DNA from: Massospora cicadina
Taxonomy: Eukaryota > Entomophthoromycota > Entomophthoromycetes > Entomophthorales > Entomophthoraceae
Reading direction: 5' to 3'
DNA: 64,000 bases
Assembly (NCBI GenBank): GCA_022478985.1
Contig: JAKSZP010002715.1
Coordinates: 62,001-126,000, forward strand
A program made the translations under genes and the position numbers. Position 1 is the first letter of the stretch, and each line of letters opens with the position of its first letter. Shown here in pieces: positions 1-11,932 of this stretch. A model generated the notes under the pieces. That model did no database searches and was not told the DNA's origin. It saw nothing but the letters and a program-made list of their open reading frames with translations.

Positions 1-450
1 AAACTCGGGATGGCCCACCTTGATCCCAGTATCGACCACGTAAACTGTGACATTGCTGCCATCATACCCATACGTATAGCTGTAGTCGGTGGTGGTGAGC
101 TTGTCCACCTGGGATATACGGTTGAGCCCCCACGTGGCGTTCTTCTGAATGGCGTTGATGGAGACAATAGCGTCCTGCTCGATAAATTCAACTTCCCTCA
201 TACGCTTCACCTTGTCATGGACATCCTTGGTGAACCTGGCGTTGTAAAAACTACCCAAATGGCTGTAAACCGTTCTTATCGCGTTGCCGTCGGATCGTGG
301 CTTGAACAGTTTTTTGACTTGGGCGAGGTGGATGTCGATGGGGATCTTCGTATTGCCTTTGAGCTTGACAAGGTAGCTATCCTCAATTGAAGCTTCGATG
401 GAATAAGCTGAGGTCAGAAGAATTAACGATGAAAAGAGAAAGAGCTGCAT
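1..450 (-). CDS. Secreted subtilisin-like serine protease (S8), 5' part
   Basis: Open frame of exactly 150 codons from an ATG at 450-448 to the window edge, with no stop and no intron needed. Residues 1-17 (MQLFLFSSLILLTSAYS) form a signal peptide. Next comes an I9-type inhibitor propeptide (from about DSYLVKLKGNT to VEFIEQDAIVSI), then the mature start (ATWGLNRISQVD) and the catalytic Asp block VYVVDTGI at the 3' side. This order is that of proteinase K/cuticle-degrading subtilases; the His and Ser blocks lie outside the window. In the family, the propeptide folds the enzyme and is cleaved off, and the mature enzyme degrades extracellular protein. A TATA box lies 36 bases upstream. The opposite-strand frame at 10-390 is a shadow of this gene. 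It is the only host gene in the window that looks intact. Confidence 0.93.
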   Translation of the reverse strand, partial: MQLFLFSSLILLTSAYSIEASIEDSYLVKLKGNTKIPIDIHLAQVKKLFKPRSDGNAIRTVYSHLGSFYNARFTKDVHDKVKRMREVEFIEQDAIVSINAIQKNATWGLNRISQVDKLTTTDYSYTYGYDGSNVTVYVVDTGIKVGHPEF

Positions 451-485
451 ACTTTTAATTCTGGTGCACCTCTCAACCACCTTAG

Positions 486-495
486 CTTTTATATA
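486..495 (-). promoter_or_regulatory. TATA box of the protease gene
   Basis: Reads TATATAAAAG on the minus strand, 36 bases upstream of the ATG at 450. Position and sequence suit a core promoter with a short 5' leader. No other regulatory motif was recognised upstream. Confidence 0.6.
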
Positions 496-499
496 TACA

Positions 500-1019
500 T
501 CATTCATCACAGAGATTGCAATATCTTATCCTCTTCATTGAACTCATTCTGGGGTGTTCTCAACAATCCAAAATCCCCTCAATGGTTGGGCATACGTCGA
601 TATCGCAGATTAAAATAATTATGGTTAACTATTAAACTCCAGTTAGGTTTGATAACAGCCCAATCCTAAAACATTGCACTGATGTTTACTAAACCGTCTC
701 TTTTTATAGACCCACAAACATTATTTTATCTACTAAACTTACACGTGATGAGAAAAGTAACCATTTTTAGTGCTCATATTATATAGCACCCCAAACCCAG
801 TATGGTTAAATGAATGGTATCGTAGATTTCACATATTTTGTCTGATGATAAATCAGGTTAAATGGATTGATCATGGGATCAAATAATCAATATTGTAGGT
901 ATAACCTCAAACAAATTTAATTAAATTTAGAATTTAACCCTTAGGATCCAACCCAATCATCTCCCAAGCTTAACCTCAAACAGCTATGCGATATAAGGTT
1001 TAGGATTTGGAGTGATCAA
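500..1019. other. AT-rich intergenic DNA
   Basis: Upstream flank of the protease gene. No reading frame, RNA gene or repeat copy recognised. Confidence 0.5.
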
Positions 1020-2300
1020 ATTTAACACGTTCATCGCCATATCACCCAAATTTGGGTAACAGATATGCTTCCTTGGGGACCCCATCACCCAAATACAGAG
1101 TGGCATCTTGTTCAAGAAAAACAAGATTTTAAATTAGAATTCCAAAAGAAATTTAATAAAACAAGTACTGAAATATAAATATAAAATATATATTGGAATC
1201 ACAGAATTTGAAATTTAATAACAGTAGAAACAGAAAAGGACAAGTATGATCTGTTAGCAAACCCTTTGCATCATTATATTATTTTAAATCTAAAATTATA
1301 GCATATATAGTAATATAGGAGGTGCTGTTATAAATTTCTACCAATAATACAGAACTGAGTTGGGGTCAGATAGCCAAATAGAAGCTTATATACAGATAAG
1401 AATACTTAAGATAACCTTAGATAGTTTGACTATAGAAAGTCACTGAAGGTTGATACAGACAAGGTAGCAAGCGATATAGTAGAGGCACTGAGAATAGCTG
1501 GCTCAGAATTGGTGTTATAGGTAGTTAATAAAAACTAAGAATTGATATATATATAAGTATACCCTAACTAAACTTTATTTGAATATATACAGAATAAAAA
1601 TATTAAAACTATTTATATTATACTATATATTTTTAATTAATTTATATCTATAATAAAATATTATAATATTATAGTGTATTATAGTAGTTGTTAAAACAGT
1701 TAAAAACATTTGTGATGATTTTTGACAAGTGGGATAATAGGTTGTAAATTTTAAAATATTTTTCTCTACTCACAGTGGTATCTGTCTGACTGTGATAGAA
1801 TCTTAAAATTAAACCAGGCAGGTTGACAGGATAAATATACCATGCCAAGTTTTTTTATCCTGTGCTGGTTTCAGATATGTTTTGATTGAAACCCAATCCA
1901 GAGTGGAGCAGGAACCACCCCGCTATGCTATCCACTCCTCTTGTGGTAGAATCTTGCATTTTGATTTTTAACTACCTTCCAGACTAGTTAGAGCTTTGAA
2001 ATTTGGCACATTTATGTATCTCCTATGATGATACAATAATCCTTTGAAAAATTATGAAAATTGTGTATTTTACAAAAAACTATTTTAAAAAGTCTTAAAA
2101 CATTTTATACTATCTTGTTTTAATATTTGTTCTCACTTCCTGGTATTTGATAATTTGTTGACAGTCACATTTGGGCCCATAAGAAACTCAACTGAATCAT
2201 GCTGGGCAAAGAACGTGTTAAACCTTTAATTGGGACCCTACTTTCAAATTGACCCTCAGTGCACTTGAACTTGTTGATTCATGTCAATAAGTGGTGTGAA
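1020..2300 (+). repeat. Dispersed repeat, copy 1 (foldback-type arm)
   Basis: Roughly 1020-1690 reappears in inverted orientation at about 13600-13890 plus 16070-16350, where a Helitron splits it. The part at about 1940-2300 reappears directly at 12840-13370, and its tail again inverted at about 13370-13460. The outer end begins near TAACACGTT, matched by the reverse complement near 16340. In the second locus the direct and inverted copies face each other, as in a foldback element. No coding capacity seen. The stretch around 1672-1695 is an uninterrupted counterpart of the insertion site of element A. Confidence 0.6.
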
Positions 2301-4190
2301 TTGCTTTAACTTGATCATCATTAAATAAATAGTAAAAGGTAAGGTTATGGCTATATTACCTCAGCACTAAAAGGTGTCAATCAATCCCACAGTGATACCA
2401 TTTCAGCATAAATCACTTCATGTACATGTATCCTAACTAAAATTGTCAATCTCAATATATATAAATCACATTATGTATGTGTGTATGGCATATCACTCTT
2501 AAACAGCTGAACCAGTTTCAACCAAACTTAGCAAAACTATTTTATGCATTGTGAGAACCAATATAAGCAGTTTTTTTTAAATAATAAAATAAATAAAAGG
2601 TTTATACAATATATATAAAATATATAAAATTAATGAGAATCAGTATTTTGTTTATGCTGAGTGGTTTGGAGGTTTGGGGTTACTTGGTTAGCTAGATAGG
2701 TTCAACAGTTTTGACTAAGCAGCTGGTGGTTATTTGGTTATATTGATAGATTCAACGACTTCCTAAACTTAATGATGGTCATCTACCAATATTTAAAGCA
2801 AAAACAGTTATTTTAAATCTGGTAAGAAACAAACAATAAACAATAGTACTTATTGGAATCCAGGGGTTTTAGATGCTCGCAGGTGCTTTTGAACCCTGGA
2901 TTTCAACAATTTTATGGCAAAAGAAGTGACATTCTCTACTGCTAGAATAAATAATTCTCTGGGGAGTTTAGACCACTTTATTTTAAAATATGGAAACTTT
3001 AATAATAATAAAATGTTTAATTTTTACTGTTTATTATATTCAACAGGAGGAGGATAAAAAGTGAACCCTCTCAATATCTTGATGATTAGTATTTAAATTG
3101 TGTCAAAGCTCAAAGTGAATGAGGCACAAAATTTGAATTATGCTAGGAATAGCCAAATCAGGGAATACTGGGTTTCAACCTATCAGAGTTCTTGGAACTT
3201 GCCTCACTTTGATGGAACAGCTGATGGAGGGTTAATGGCAGGTAGGATAAATCTGTGAGGTAAGGATTTAGTGTATTTGACCTAATCAATGGGTGGGAAA
3301 ATATTTGCACCTTGCAGGACCCCCTCCAAACCTATAAAAGGGGTGGTCTCTGCCTAGGGGTGTGAAGTAAACTGGCTGTGGGCCAGGAAGGAACCTCAGA
3401 TGGACTCCCCTGATTCCACTGCATGACCAGTGCAATCTGACTACCCAAACTCATGCTATTTTGCTAAAAAGTATTAATAAAAGTATCACCCTGATTTGAG
3501 GGTTCTACCAAGAATTGGCCAGGGTCTCTTGGCTGATATTATTGTTATTTACCTCTGAAACGCTCTTCTCACTATACCAGACTTGTAAATGTCCAACAAT
3601 ACTATATCAAAGCACACATGATATTGCTATCTTGATAAAATCTAACAAAGGGGTAAAGAGGTAAATTGATCTCTGTTTATATTATGGTGTAGAATTAGTT
3701 TATGATATTTGAATATCTGTATAAATCAATGCTTTTCTAAATATCAATTTACCACAGAGATAACTCAGTTAGGCTTTAATTTTTTGTCTTTATAGTCTAT
3801 TCTTGATCAGTTGGCTATCTGGCTATTCTATTTGCTTTTCTTTTTAATTTGTTTAATGTATACCTTTAATTATCTCTTCTATGGTGTTTATTTATTAAAT
3901 ATATTTTACATAAATTTTTAATCTTATTTAAGGTTATGCCAGCCTTAGTTAGAGTTAGGTTATCTTATTTGCTTATCTTTTCCTTGCTTATTTCTTTATT
4001 AGAAAAGCATCTAGTCTCATTTGATCCCAAATCCAAATATTTGCTTTGAATTTGATTTTAATATGCTATCATTACTTACTTTTTGGCATCTTATGTTGTA
4101 ACATATGGTTGATTGATCTTTTTTTAATTTAGTGTATTCTGGTTTGAGCTTTAAGATTTTTAAGGATTTTTTTATTTTTATATAGATCAA
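2300..4190 (+). repeat. Dispersed repeat, continuation of copy 1, with Helitron-like start
   Basis: Matches 16360-17210 and then 30387-30700, which are split by element B. Around 2448 there is a Helitron-like head (AATATATATAAATC, then a GT-rich run and a motif of the type CAACCAAACTTAGC), with its counterpart near 16527. A solo LTR (2851-3598) interrupts this copy but not the other. No genes. Confidence 0.6.
2851..3598 (+). mobile_element. Solo LTR in repeat copy 1
   Basis: Absent from the paralogous block, where the flanks join near 16900. The ends are TATTGG...CCAACA (degenerate TG...CA inverted ends). The flanking 5-mers GTACT (2846-2850) and ATACT (3599-3603) are a target-site duplication with one mismatch. 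TATAAAAG at 3333-3340 and AATAAA near 3476 give a plus orientation. No internal region is present. Confidence 0.75.
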
Positions 4191-4196
4191 CAAAAA

Positions 4197-4492
4197 GAGG
4201 AGAATACCCTAGTAGTAGAATAAGAACCCTCTAACATCGCTTCCCCAAGTTCAAAACCTAGCCAATAAACTTTGGGTAGGGGACAATTATGACTGTGTTG
4301 GCGTTGCAACCAATGCCCCAAACTGAGATAGTAAATAGCAAAGGTGGTCCATGAAGTTACTGGCCTATCATACAACGTGCATGGAGATTTTCAGGTTTTA
4401 TCCTCCTTTCCCAATCATTCTATTTCTCCTTAATTGGTGCAGTATCATCCCCAGGTCATCCCACCTTGAATAAAATTTAAAATAAAATAAAA
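4197..4492 (+). mobile_element. tRNA-derived SINE, copy 1
   Basis: About 300 bp, related to copies at 32.25-32.53 kb (+) and 34.64-34.92 kb (-). The head has a Pol III box A-like stretch (TAGTAGTAGAA, 4210-4220) and a box B-like stretch (GTTCAAAACC, 4249-4258). A conserved body follows (AACTTTGGGTAGGGG; later GGTGCAGTATCATCCCCAGG) and then an A-rich tail. The minus-strand frame at 4187-4375 lies within it and is not a gene. Confidence 0.75.
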
Positions 4493-5187
4493 GTGATTGT
4501 GCTAGGATTCAAATAACTGGCCTTTATAATATTTAAGTTCAGAGCTAAAAGCTGAGCTAGGATGCTAGAGGAGGTATTTGTAAAATCAATTAGGTTTTTG
4601 ATTTAGTTTTGATTTGGATTAACTTGCCAATTATCCAAATGACCACTAACCACTTAACAAAACCATTTAAAATTGAATCAACCAAATATCTAACTGCTCA
4701 GTCATAATGTTATACCAATTTTCACCAAAACATATAAGACTTTCACTTGTTACATATAAAACTTTTTATTTTACTATGAAAATAATAATTTTTAGAACCA
4801 TAAACGTTCTTCATGAAAAAATACTTATATGTGCCAACTTTCATGGTGATCAGTCAAATGGTGGCAGAGTCTATAAAACACAAATATACCAACATTCATT
4901 TATATATATATATATAGATATTTACTAATTCTCACCCACTTGCACAAATAGATTAAACCTATCAGACTCAATAGTTTCAGATTTGATAATATTTGCCAGA
5001 TTGCACCCACTTTCCCAAAAAGACTGAGCCTATCAGTCACAAAGGTTTCAGATGTCAGTCAGTCAACCAGTGAATGTGTTTTATTAAGTAGATATATAAA
5101 ATAAAAATATTAAAAAATATTTATTAAACTAAATACCTTTTATTAAAATAAATTTATAACAAAATATTATTTATATTATAGTGTATT
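4493..5187. other. AT-rich DNA before element A
   Basis: Contains an AT microsatellite near 4902-4916. From about 5150, AT-rich sequence matches 1640-1690 (shared GTGTATTAT), the left part of the repeat into which element A inserted. No gene recognised. Confidence 0.45.
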
Positions 5188-5192
5188 ATGGT

Positions 5193-5968
5193 TGTCAGAC
5201 ATTTGCCTCCCAGGCTTCAGAATAAGAATATTGGAGGTAAAATTGGCTAAAAAGAGGAAACGTCAGACATTTACAAGTCTGCAATGATGAGGAGATTGAT
5301 TTTAATGATAGTAATGATTTATTCTGCCAAAAGACCCTAGTTGATTCTTAGTGGAACCCTGCAAATTATGGTAACATGATTTTGAATACTCCCCAGGCAA
5401 TAAAAATAATATTGAGCAGTCAGATTACTCCTACCATGTGGCAGACACTGGGGTGTCTATTGGATGGTACTTCCCCAGCTGAAACCAGGTCCATTCCAGC
5501 ACTGATGCAGGGATCACCCCTTTTATAGGCATGGTGGAGGTCCCCCAAAGTAAAACAATTTCCTCTGATGGGGATTGGCTGAAGTTAATTAATCACTACT
5601 CATGGGTACATATTACCAAAAGTTAACTCCCCATCCATCATTTAGCCAAAGTAAAGTGAGTTTTCCAAGCTTCAATAGGTTGAACTTATATATTTCCTTA
5701 TTTAGAAAATGTAAAAAGCCATCCCAAACTTACCAATGAATTCCGTTTGACCCTTGATACTATTTTAAACACTGGACAGTCAGATATAGAGAGGACTCAT
5801 TTTCTTTACCCACGGATTTCCCATATAAAAACTTATAAAACCTAAACGTTTTAGTTTTTACAAGTCATTGTTATTTTATTATAAGTGGTGGAAAAAATCC
5901 CTCTCCTTTGAATTGTTGGCCTTAAGGTCACCAAGCACCAGCAAGCCTTTACATCATAAAAATCAACA
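5193..5968 (+). repeat. Element A 5' LTR
   Basis: 776 bp, starts TGTCAGAC and ends in ACA. It matches 11933-12713 over its whole length. Short frames inside the LTRs are not genes. Confidence 0.92.
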
Positions 5969-5969
5969 A

Positions 5970-5988
5970 TTGGTGCCTACTGCAAGGG
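5970..5988 (+). promoter_or_regulatory. Element A primer binding site
   Basis: TTGGTGCCTACTGCAAGGG directly follows the 5' LTR. TGG is the complement of a tRNA CCA end. The priming tRNA was not identified. It differs from the site shared by families B, C and E. Confidence 0.7.
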
Positions 5989-6016
5989 AGCCTTCACACT
6001 ACAAAAAACACCAAAA

Positions 6017-6706
6017 ATGATGGAAATAAAACCTCAGCTAGCATCCATTGAACTTCAGCTAGCTAGTGCTTTGTCTCACCTCAAAAGGCTCAAGCAGCAC
6101 TCATTGCAAGGCCCTTATAGGGCCTCCCCTGGTATCCATAAACCCCCTTTTAGGGACAACTTTATTCTGGGTGAGAAAAGTGTTACCTATTTCCTCTTCA
6201 TGTATGAAGTTGCTATGGAAGTGCAATGGACCATCTTAAAATCAAGTACCTCCTTCCCTGCTTGAGTCATGGCACTCAATAAATAATGGTTCTGCACATG
6301 GTTACCCTCAGCACCTGGTCAGAGGTAAAGCAAACACTCACTGATGAATTCAGCTCCCCTAAAAAGTTTAAAAAGGCAAAAACAAGCCTTTATGTTCCTT
6401 AGCCTGCAACAGGGAAAATCCATCACTTCTTTTGCTGAACGCTTTTACAATAAAGCTCAACCTTTATTTCTTTCTAAATTGCTACCCCTAGATGATGCTA
6501 TTGCGGCTATCTTGGCTGGCATGGCGTCCCATCCTTTTTTGGCAATGCATCTCTCTTCCATAAAGCACTTATTTAAAAGTGCACAAAATATTAAGGAAGC
6601 CTTGTTAGAGGTGGCTGATATCTATAAACTTGATACTATGAAAGGGTCTCTGAGCCAATCATCTACGCCACCTAGTTTAGCATCTACTATGGCTGGTTCC
6701 CTATGA
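6017..6706 (+). pseudogene. gag: Element A gag
   Basis: Two frame blocks (6017-6265 and 6344-6706) separated by stops. The second holds the Ty3/gypsy capsid signature SFAERFYNKAQPL, followed by a helical segment typical of the retrotransposon gag domain. It would form the element's particle. Inactivated by stops and a frameshift. Confidence 0.8.
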
Positions 6707-7541
6707 AAACCTGCTCCTATGGAACTGGCATCACAAAATGCTTTTTTCATAACGAAAATCAGATGGTAATGGCTGTGACAGGGCAGTGCTCCTCTTCATC
6801 TTCAGCTCAAAAAGCTCAATTGGTGAAAGCAGTCATCCCTTTGCCATGGACATATATTTCTTCAGAATGGCTATCCCAAGTGGTTTCAAAGCCTGCTATT
6901 CATCCTAATTCCCCTTCTCAGGTACCAATTGCTCCCACTAACAATGGGTTAAATGAACAGGTCACAAAGGCTAAACCGCCTGCTTTACAGAAGCACACAG
7001 CCACGGAATGACCCAAAGCTGATGAAGTTAAAGCATCCACCTCCTGGTGCTATCCCCTTCAACCTCTCATTCAGTTAACTCTATTCTGAAACCTGTCTCC
7101 CTGAGGCAGCAAAGACCCTCTATTTTGAAGGTAAAAACTCGAGCTGTGATAATTACAACGCCTCCTCAAAAGTTAATAAGGTGGAGGAGCAACCCCAGGA
7201 CCTATAATCCCATAAGGGAAGTCCTGAACCTACCCCACCTCTTATGGGCTCCCTAACCTGCATTGATAACCCCTCCAATGACGAGTCTGAGGGGGTGATG
7301 AAGATGTTGGTCATTACATTTTAGGAGCCCCAGGTGAAGTGGAGGTACCTGATTGATTGAACCAAGAGAGAGTGAATTGGGCCAAGATCCCTTGTAAAAC
7401 TTACCTTCAGCAAGTGATAATGGGTCTCAAGGTTATTGACACTGCCAGTGACACTGACCAGCTCATTGCCACATTTCTCCGATCTACCCAGTGTGTTCAT
7501 AGCCTGCAGACTATCCAGGAGAAATACCCTGAAATGGCCAA
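6707..7541 (+). pseudogene. Element A gag-pol linker
   Basis: Short Ser/Pro/Lys-rich reading pieces in changing frames (6703-7011, 7047-7256, 7357-7545). Position suggests the nucleocapsid/linker part of gag. An intact CCHC zinc knuckle is not visible. Confidence 0.45.
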
Positions 7542-7893
7542 ATGACTTGCCTCCACTTTTCAACTAAAAGAGGTCCTTGCTCTTCCCCCTCCTTGGGTGA
7601 TACTTTAACTAAAGTGGAGGTCATTGTTAATGGAGTGCAGGTTAAAGCTATCTTTGACACTGGGTCCCTGGTGAACGTTAGTCAACCAAGCTCATTAAGA
7701 AAATTAAGCTGGCCCCTGACCTCAACTACACTCAAGAATTTGGAACTGTGGGTCCAAACAATACTTGTGCCATTGGGGCATACTTTTCCCTGCCCATTCG
7801 TTTTGGGAAGCTTCTCTTGTCAGCTCCAGCAGTGGCTTTGATCAATAATACCTACAATTTACTCATTGGAACCCAGTTCATGCTCAAATATTA
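7542..7893 (+). pseudogene. Element A aspartic protease
   Basis: VKAIFDTGSLVNV near 7645-7683 carries the retropepsin DTG active site. A later block in another frame (NNTYNLLIGTQFMLKY, about 7845-7892) matches the C-terminal part of gypsy proteases, so there is a frameshift between them. It would process the polyprotein. Confidence 0.8.
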
Positions 7894-8054
7894 AGGGGTT
7901 ATTAACTTGAAGCAGGGCTATCTCTCCTTGCTTAACTACAAGGCTCCTTTAATTCTGACCAAAAAGAGCTTAACAAAAAAGTTATGCTTGCACCGTTGAG
8001 TTTCCCTCTTCCGCCTTAACATTACATTACACCACGGCTTGACGGCATACAAAA

Positions 8055-10561
8055 ATGTTGCCTCTATCAGTGGACGCCATCAAGGGTATCCATTTATATG
8101 CTTCAGAAGAGGTAGTAATTAAAGTGGGTGAACAAAGGGTAGTTGACACTAAGATTACCCTACAAATCCCTTACAACTTCTTATTGCATCTAACTAACAA
8201 TGATGGAGTTAGTCCTTTGGAGCCCAGAGTTTTACTGGGCATACTAGACCCTGCCTATCAACGACCTATCAATCTTCTATTAGGGAATCTCTCTAAGAAT
8301 AATATGATTTTAAAAAAGCATCAAGAGATTGGAAGAGGCATGCTGATTCCCCTTGAGGAAATAAAGCAAGTCCACTGTATTGGATCTATGGCGGATATGG
8401 GGTTGCCCACTGACCAATCTTTATATACCCTATCTTCTGTTCATATCTATGATGAACTAACCCCAGCTGATATGGATAAAGTCCACTCTTTACTAGAGTC
8501 CTATAGCAACATCTTTTCTACCTCTGACACTGACTATGGGCACATGAAGGGTTGGACTAATACTATTGATGTTGGTGATGCTCGGCCTATCTGCTCCAAA
8601 CCCTACCACAAGTCCAAAGTTGAGGAGCTACAGATGTGGATGGAGCTTAAACAACTTCTGGACGCTGGGTTGTTGGTGCCTTCCCAAAGCCTTTGGTCAC
8701 CCTGCTCCTATTGATAAAAAAGAAAAATGGGGGTTATTGGGTAGTGAAGGATTACTGTAAGCTGAACAACTTCACCAAGAAGGACAGCTATCCTATCCCT
8801 CACATTGATGACGCTTTGGCCCAACTCTCTGGGTCTAAATTCTTCTTTGTCATGGACTTGGATAGTGGATATTGGCAGATGGACCTTTCTCCACAGGATC
8901 AGGAGAAGTGTGCCTTTATCTGCAGTGAGGGTTTGTTACAACCCACTTAGCTATCTCGGGGTTGTGTATTGCACCAGCAACTTTTCAGCAGGCAATAGAT
9001 CATATACTTCATGATCTCAAGCTGATCTTTATAAATTTCTATCTTGACAACATCACAGTATTTTCCAAGGCCTTCAATGAGCACCTTACACATTTAAAGG
9101 AAGTGTTTAACGCTTATGGTACTCTGACTGTGAATGGTTGACTGAACCTAAATTGTTGGATGCTAATTTATTATGTATCATCAAAATTATCAGTGATTAT
9201 GGACCAAAAATATCCTAAGTATATTCAAACTTGGGATTTGTGGCCTAGAGATTCCACTTAATAACATTTGACTATGATGACATGGGCCCAAGGGCTTTGT
9301 TGATTAGGTCAGACAATAATAGTTAACTTGATGACTTAAGCACATGGCTTTGTTGGTCTATGTTAAAGTTAGTTTTTATATCAATCAAATTTTCAATCAA
9401 ATTAATTACTAATTAGTGGTATGAATCACTTTGTTATGTGCTGCCAATTGCTTGAGAATAGCATCAGTTCAGCTACTTGAAGATGTATCAGAAACGCTGT
9501 CTTGAGAGTATTTATGGGATTGACACTGACCCTGAGGCTGTGCGAGATGTCCCAAGTTGAAAGGATTGTAGACCCTCAAATGAACATATTACTTATTCCT
9601 CTGTCCAAGTGCCATTTAAAAATGAGGCGTCATGGCAAGATGTGGTGAACATCAAACCCTATAAATTGTCTCCAAGTTGATGCTAATAAAGTACAATAAT
9701 CTATTACCACTAGTCATAGTTTAATCTATAAGCTTTTTTGTGTTTAATACTTTACATTGTATGAACTCAAGAATTTACTTGGGAGCAGAAGGATCAGGGC
9801 AGCGTTCCATCGTCTAATTAATGACAGAATAATACAGCTTCAAGTGTTATTATCAAGGAGCTATATCTTAACTATTGTCTCCATCTAGTCTATTGTCTCC
9901 ATACAATAGATGCTTGAAACTCCAACTTATTTCAGAAGAAGAACCAACTCAGTTTTATTAGGCCTAAAATTCAACACTAACATCAAGCTGAAGTTCTCCA
10001 AGTGTACCTTCTTCCAAAAGAAATTGGATTTCCTTGGGCACGCTATCTCAAGATGGGATACAGCCCCTTCAAGACAAGGTGGAAGTGATATCTAAAATGC
10101 CTGCACCCAAAACTCTTCTTGACATACAGATATTTTTAGACATGATGGGGTATTACCATCAATTCATCCTAAAATTCACCCAGCTTAGTGAACCCCTTGT
10201 ACATCTATTGGCAAAGAATACTACCTTCCATTGTGGTGCTGAACAAAAGGCCGCATTTATGACCCTGAAGGAGTTGCTGCAACAAAGGCCCATTCTCCAT
10301 CACCCTGACTATGACAATCCCTTTATGTTGTCCATAGATGCCTCCTATTATGCCATTGGAGATATTTTGGTTCAGCTGGATGAAAATGGAGTTGATCATC
10401 CTGTATCTTACTTCAGCAACATGCTTTATAAAGCTGAACGCAACTACAGTATCACTGAAAAGGAGTGCCTAGCTGTTTTACTTGTGGTTAAAGACTATCA
10501 TTTTTTTCTTTATGGGACATCATTCAAAGTAAGTAAAGACCACGCTTCATTGAAGTGGTAG
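8055..10561 (+). pseudogene. pol: Element A reverse transcriptase and RNase H
   Basis: Frame 8055-8714 leads into RT (PICSKPYHKSKVEELQ) and continues in other frames with KDYCKLNNFTKKDSYPIPHI and VMDLDSGYWQMDL. The active site reads YLDN instead of YLDD (9040-9051). After an insertion, RT resumes with LKFSKCTFFQKKLDFLGHA. RNase H follows, with SIDASYYAIGD, ITEKECLAVL and KDHASLKW. Several frameshifts and stops make it non-functional. Confidence 0.9.
9125..9946. mobile_element. 0.8-kb insertion in element A RT
   Basis: Non-coding DNA between the RT palm (HLTHLKEVFNAYG) and the thumb (LKFNTNIKLKFSKC), where related pol genes have only a few codons. Best boundary guess is TGACTG...ACCA flanked by ACTC (9121-9124 and 9947-9950), an LTR-like end with a 4-bp duplication. 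Alternative edges are CCTAAATT (9147) and CCTAAAATT (9963). Probably a solo LTR of an unseen family. Confidence 0.55.
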
Positions 10562-10623
10562 CATAATAGAAAGATCACACTAGGCGGTTGGCTTAATGGG
10601 CTCTTAATCTCAAGCATTATGAT

Positions 10624-11932
10624 ATGACCATTGAGCACCGAGCTGGGACATGCCATATGAACGTTGATGATCTGACATGGCTGCCTGTCTATCACCTTGA
10701 CAATAGTAAAGCTGAGAGGTTGCATGACCTCCTAATGATTACTGATGCATGGGCTGATGAAGATGAACCAGTACAGAAGATGCTCGCTCAGCACTCCTGC
10801 AACAAAAAGGTAGAGAATGAGAAGTTATATAAGAAAGTAGGGGTAAATCGGTTGCCCTATCTCTGGCCATCCAAGCGAGTATCTGTCATCTTAGAGTCTC
10901 ATACTATTATGGGGCATGGCGGAGTATGCAAAACCTACAAGTGGGTAAAAGAGAGGAACTACTGGGAGGGCATCATGAAAACTATAACTGAAGTCTTGGA
11001 TGCATGTCTGACCTGTAAAAAACAAATCAGCTTCAAGACTCAATATCTGTATCAACCTATGATGCCCCACCAACCCTTTCACACCATAAGTTTGGACATG
11101 GTAGATCCTCTCCCTCAAACTATAGGTGGAAATCGCTATATCTTAATCAGTATTTATCATTTCACCAAATGGGTTGAAGCTGTTGCTCTTCCCACTCATA
11201 CTTCTGAAGCTATGGCCATATTTTTACACCAGTACATCTTCACCCAGCATAGGTGCCCCAAGGTCCTCCTATGTGACAATGGGAAAAACTTTACCTCATG
11301 AGTGGTAAAGCTTATCGCCACTTCTATGGGAGCTCAACAACTCTTCTCAGCCTCCTATAACCCAAATACAAATGGTGCGGTAGAAAGAGTTAACAGAACC
11401 CTAGTCTTGATTTTATGTAAAATGGCCACTTCAGACCCTTTCCACTGGGATCTTTACTTACCCAGTGCCCTCATGGCCTACCATATTAGCTACCATCGCA
11501 TCCTCAAGATGTCCCCTTTCCATGTGTTATATAGGTGAGAACCTGGGGTGCCAGCATTATTAGTCAAGGATAATTTTATGACAGGACTGATCCTGAACAA
11601 GCCTTGAAAAATGTGGCCCAACACATCATCCAATTACAATCAGAGTCCATGGCTATTATAGAAAAGAAAGTTGCCAAATAAGGACAAGACATGAATGAGC
11701 TCAGGGCCCCTCTTCCTTCATTCCAAGTATCTGACTTGGTACTATATTATCACAACTGAATCACTCCAAGAAGTGAAAAGCTTGGCTCTATCTGGGAAGG
11801 GACATTTTCAGTCACATACAAGTGAGAGGATGAGTATTCTATCAAATCCCTCGCTTCCAGTCTCACTATTAACTGAGTTCATGGCCACTTCTTTTGGTCC
11901 TATTCTCTTCCCAACATTCTTGAGGGGGGCAA
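10624..11932 (+). pseudogene. Element A integrase
   Basis: Zinc-finger region with DACLTCKKQ, then the catalytic core. All three acidic residues are visible: SLDMVDPLP, LCDNGKNFTS and GAVERVNRTL. One in-frame TGA (11299-11301) follows LCDNGKNFTS. The frame then runs to 11538, and downstream fragments include FQVSDLVLYYHN. It is the best preserved domain of element A. A purine run (gaggggggcaa) precedes the 3' LTR as polypurine tract. Confidence 0.9.

Noticed and set aside
10..390. 126-codon plus-strand frame at the left edge
   Set aside because: The minus strand encodes a clear subtilase with signal peptide, propeptide and VVDTGI. The plus frame is its antisense.
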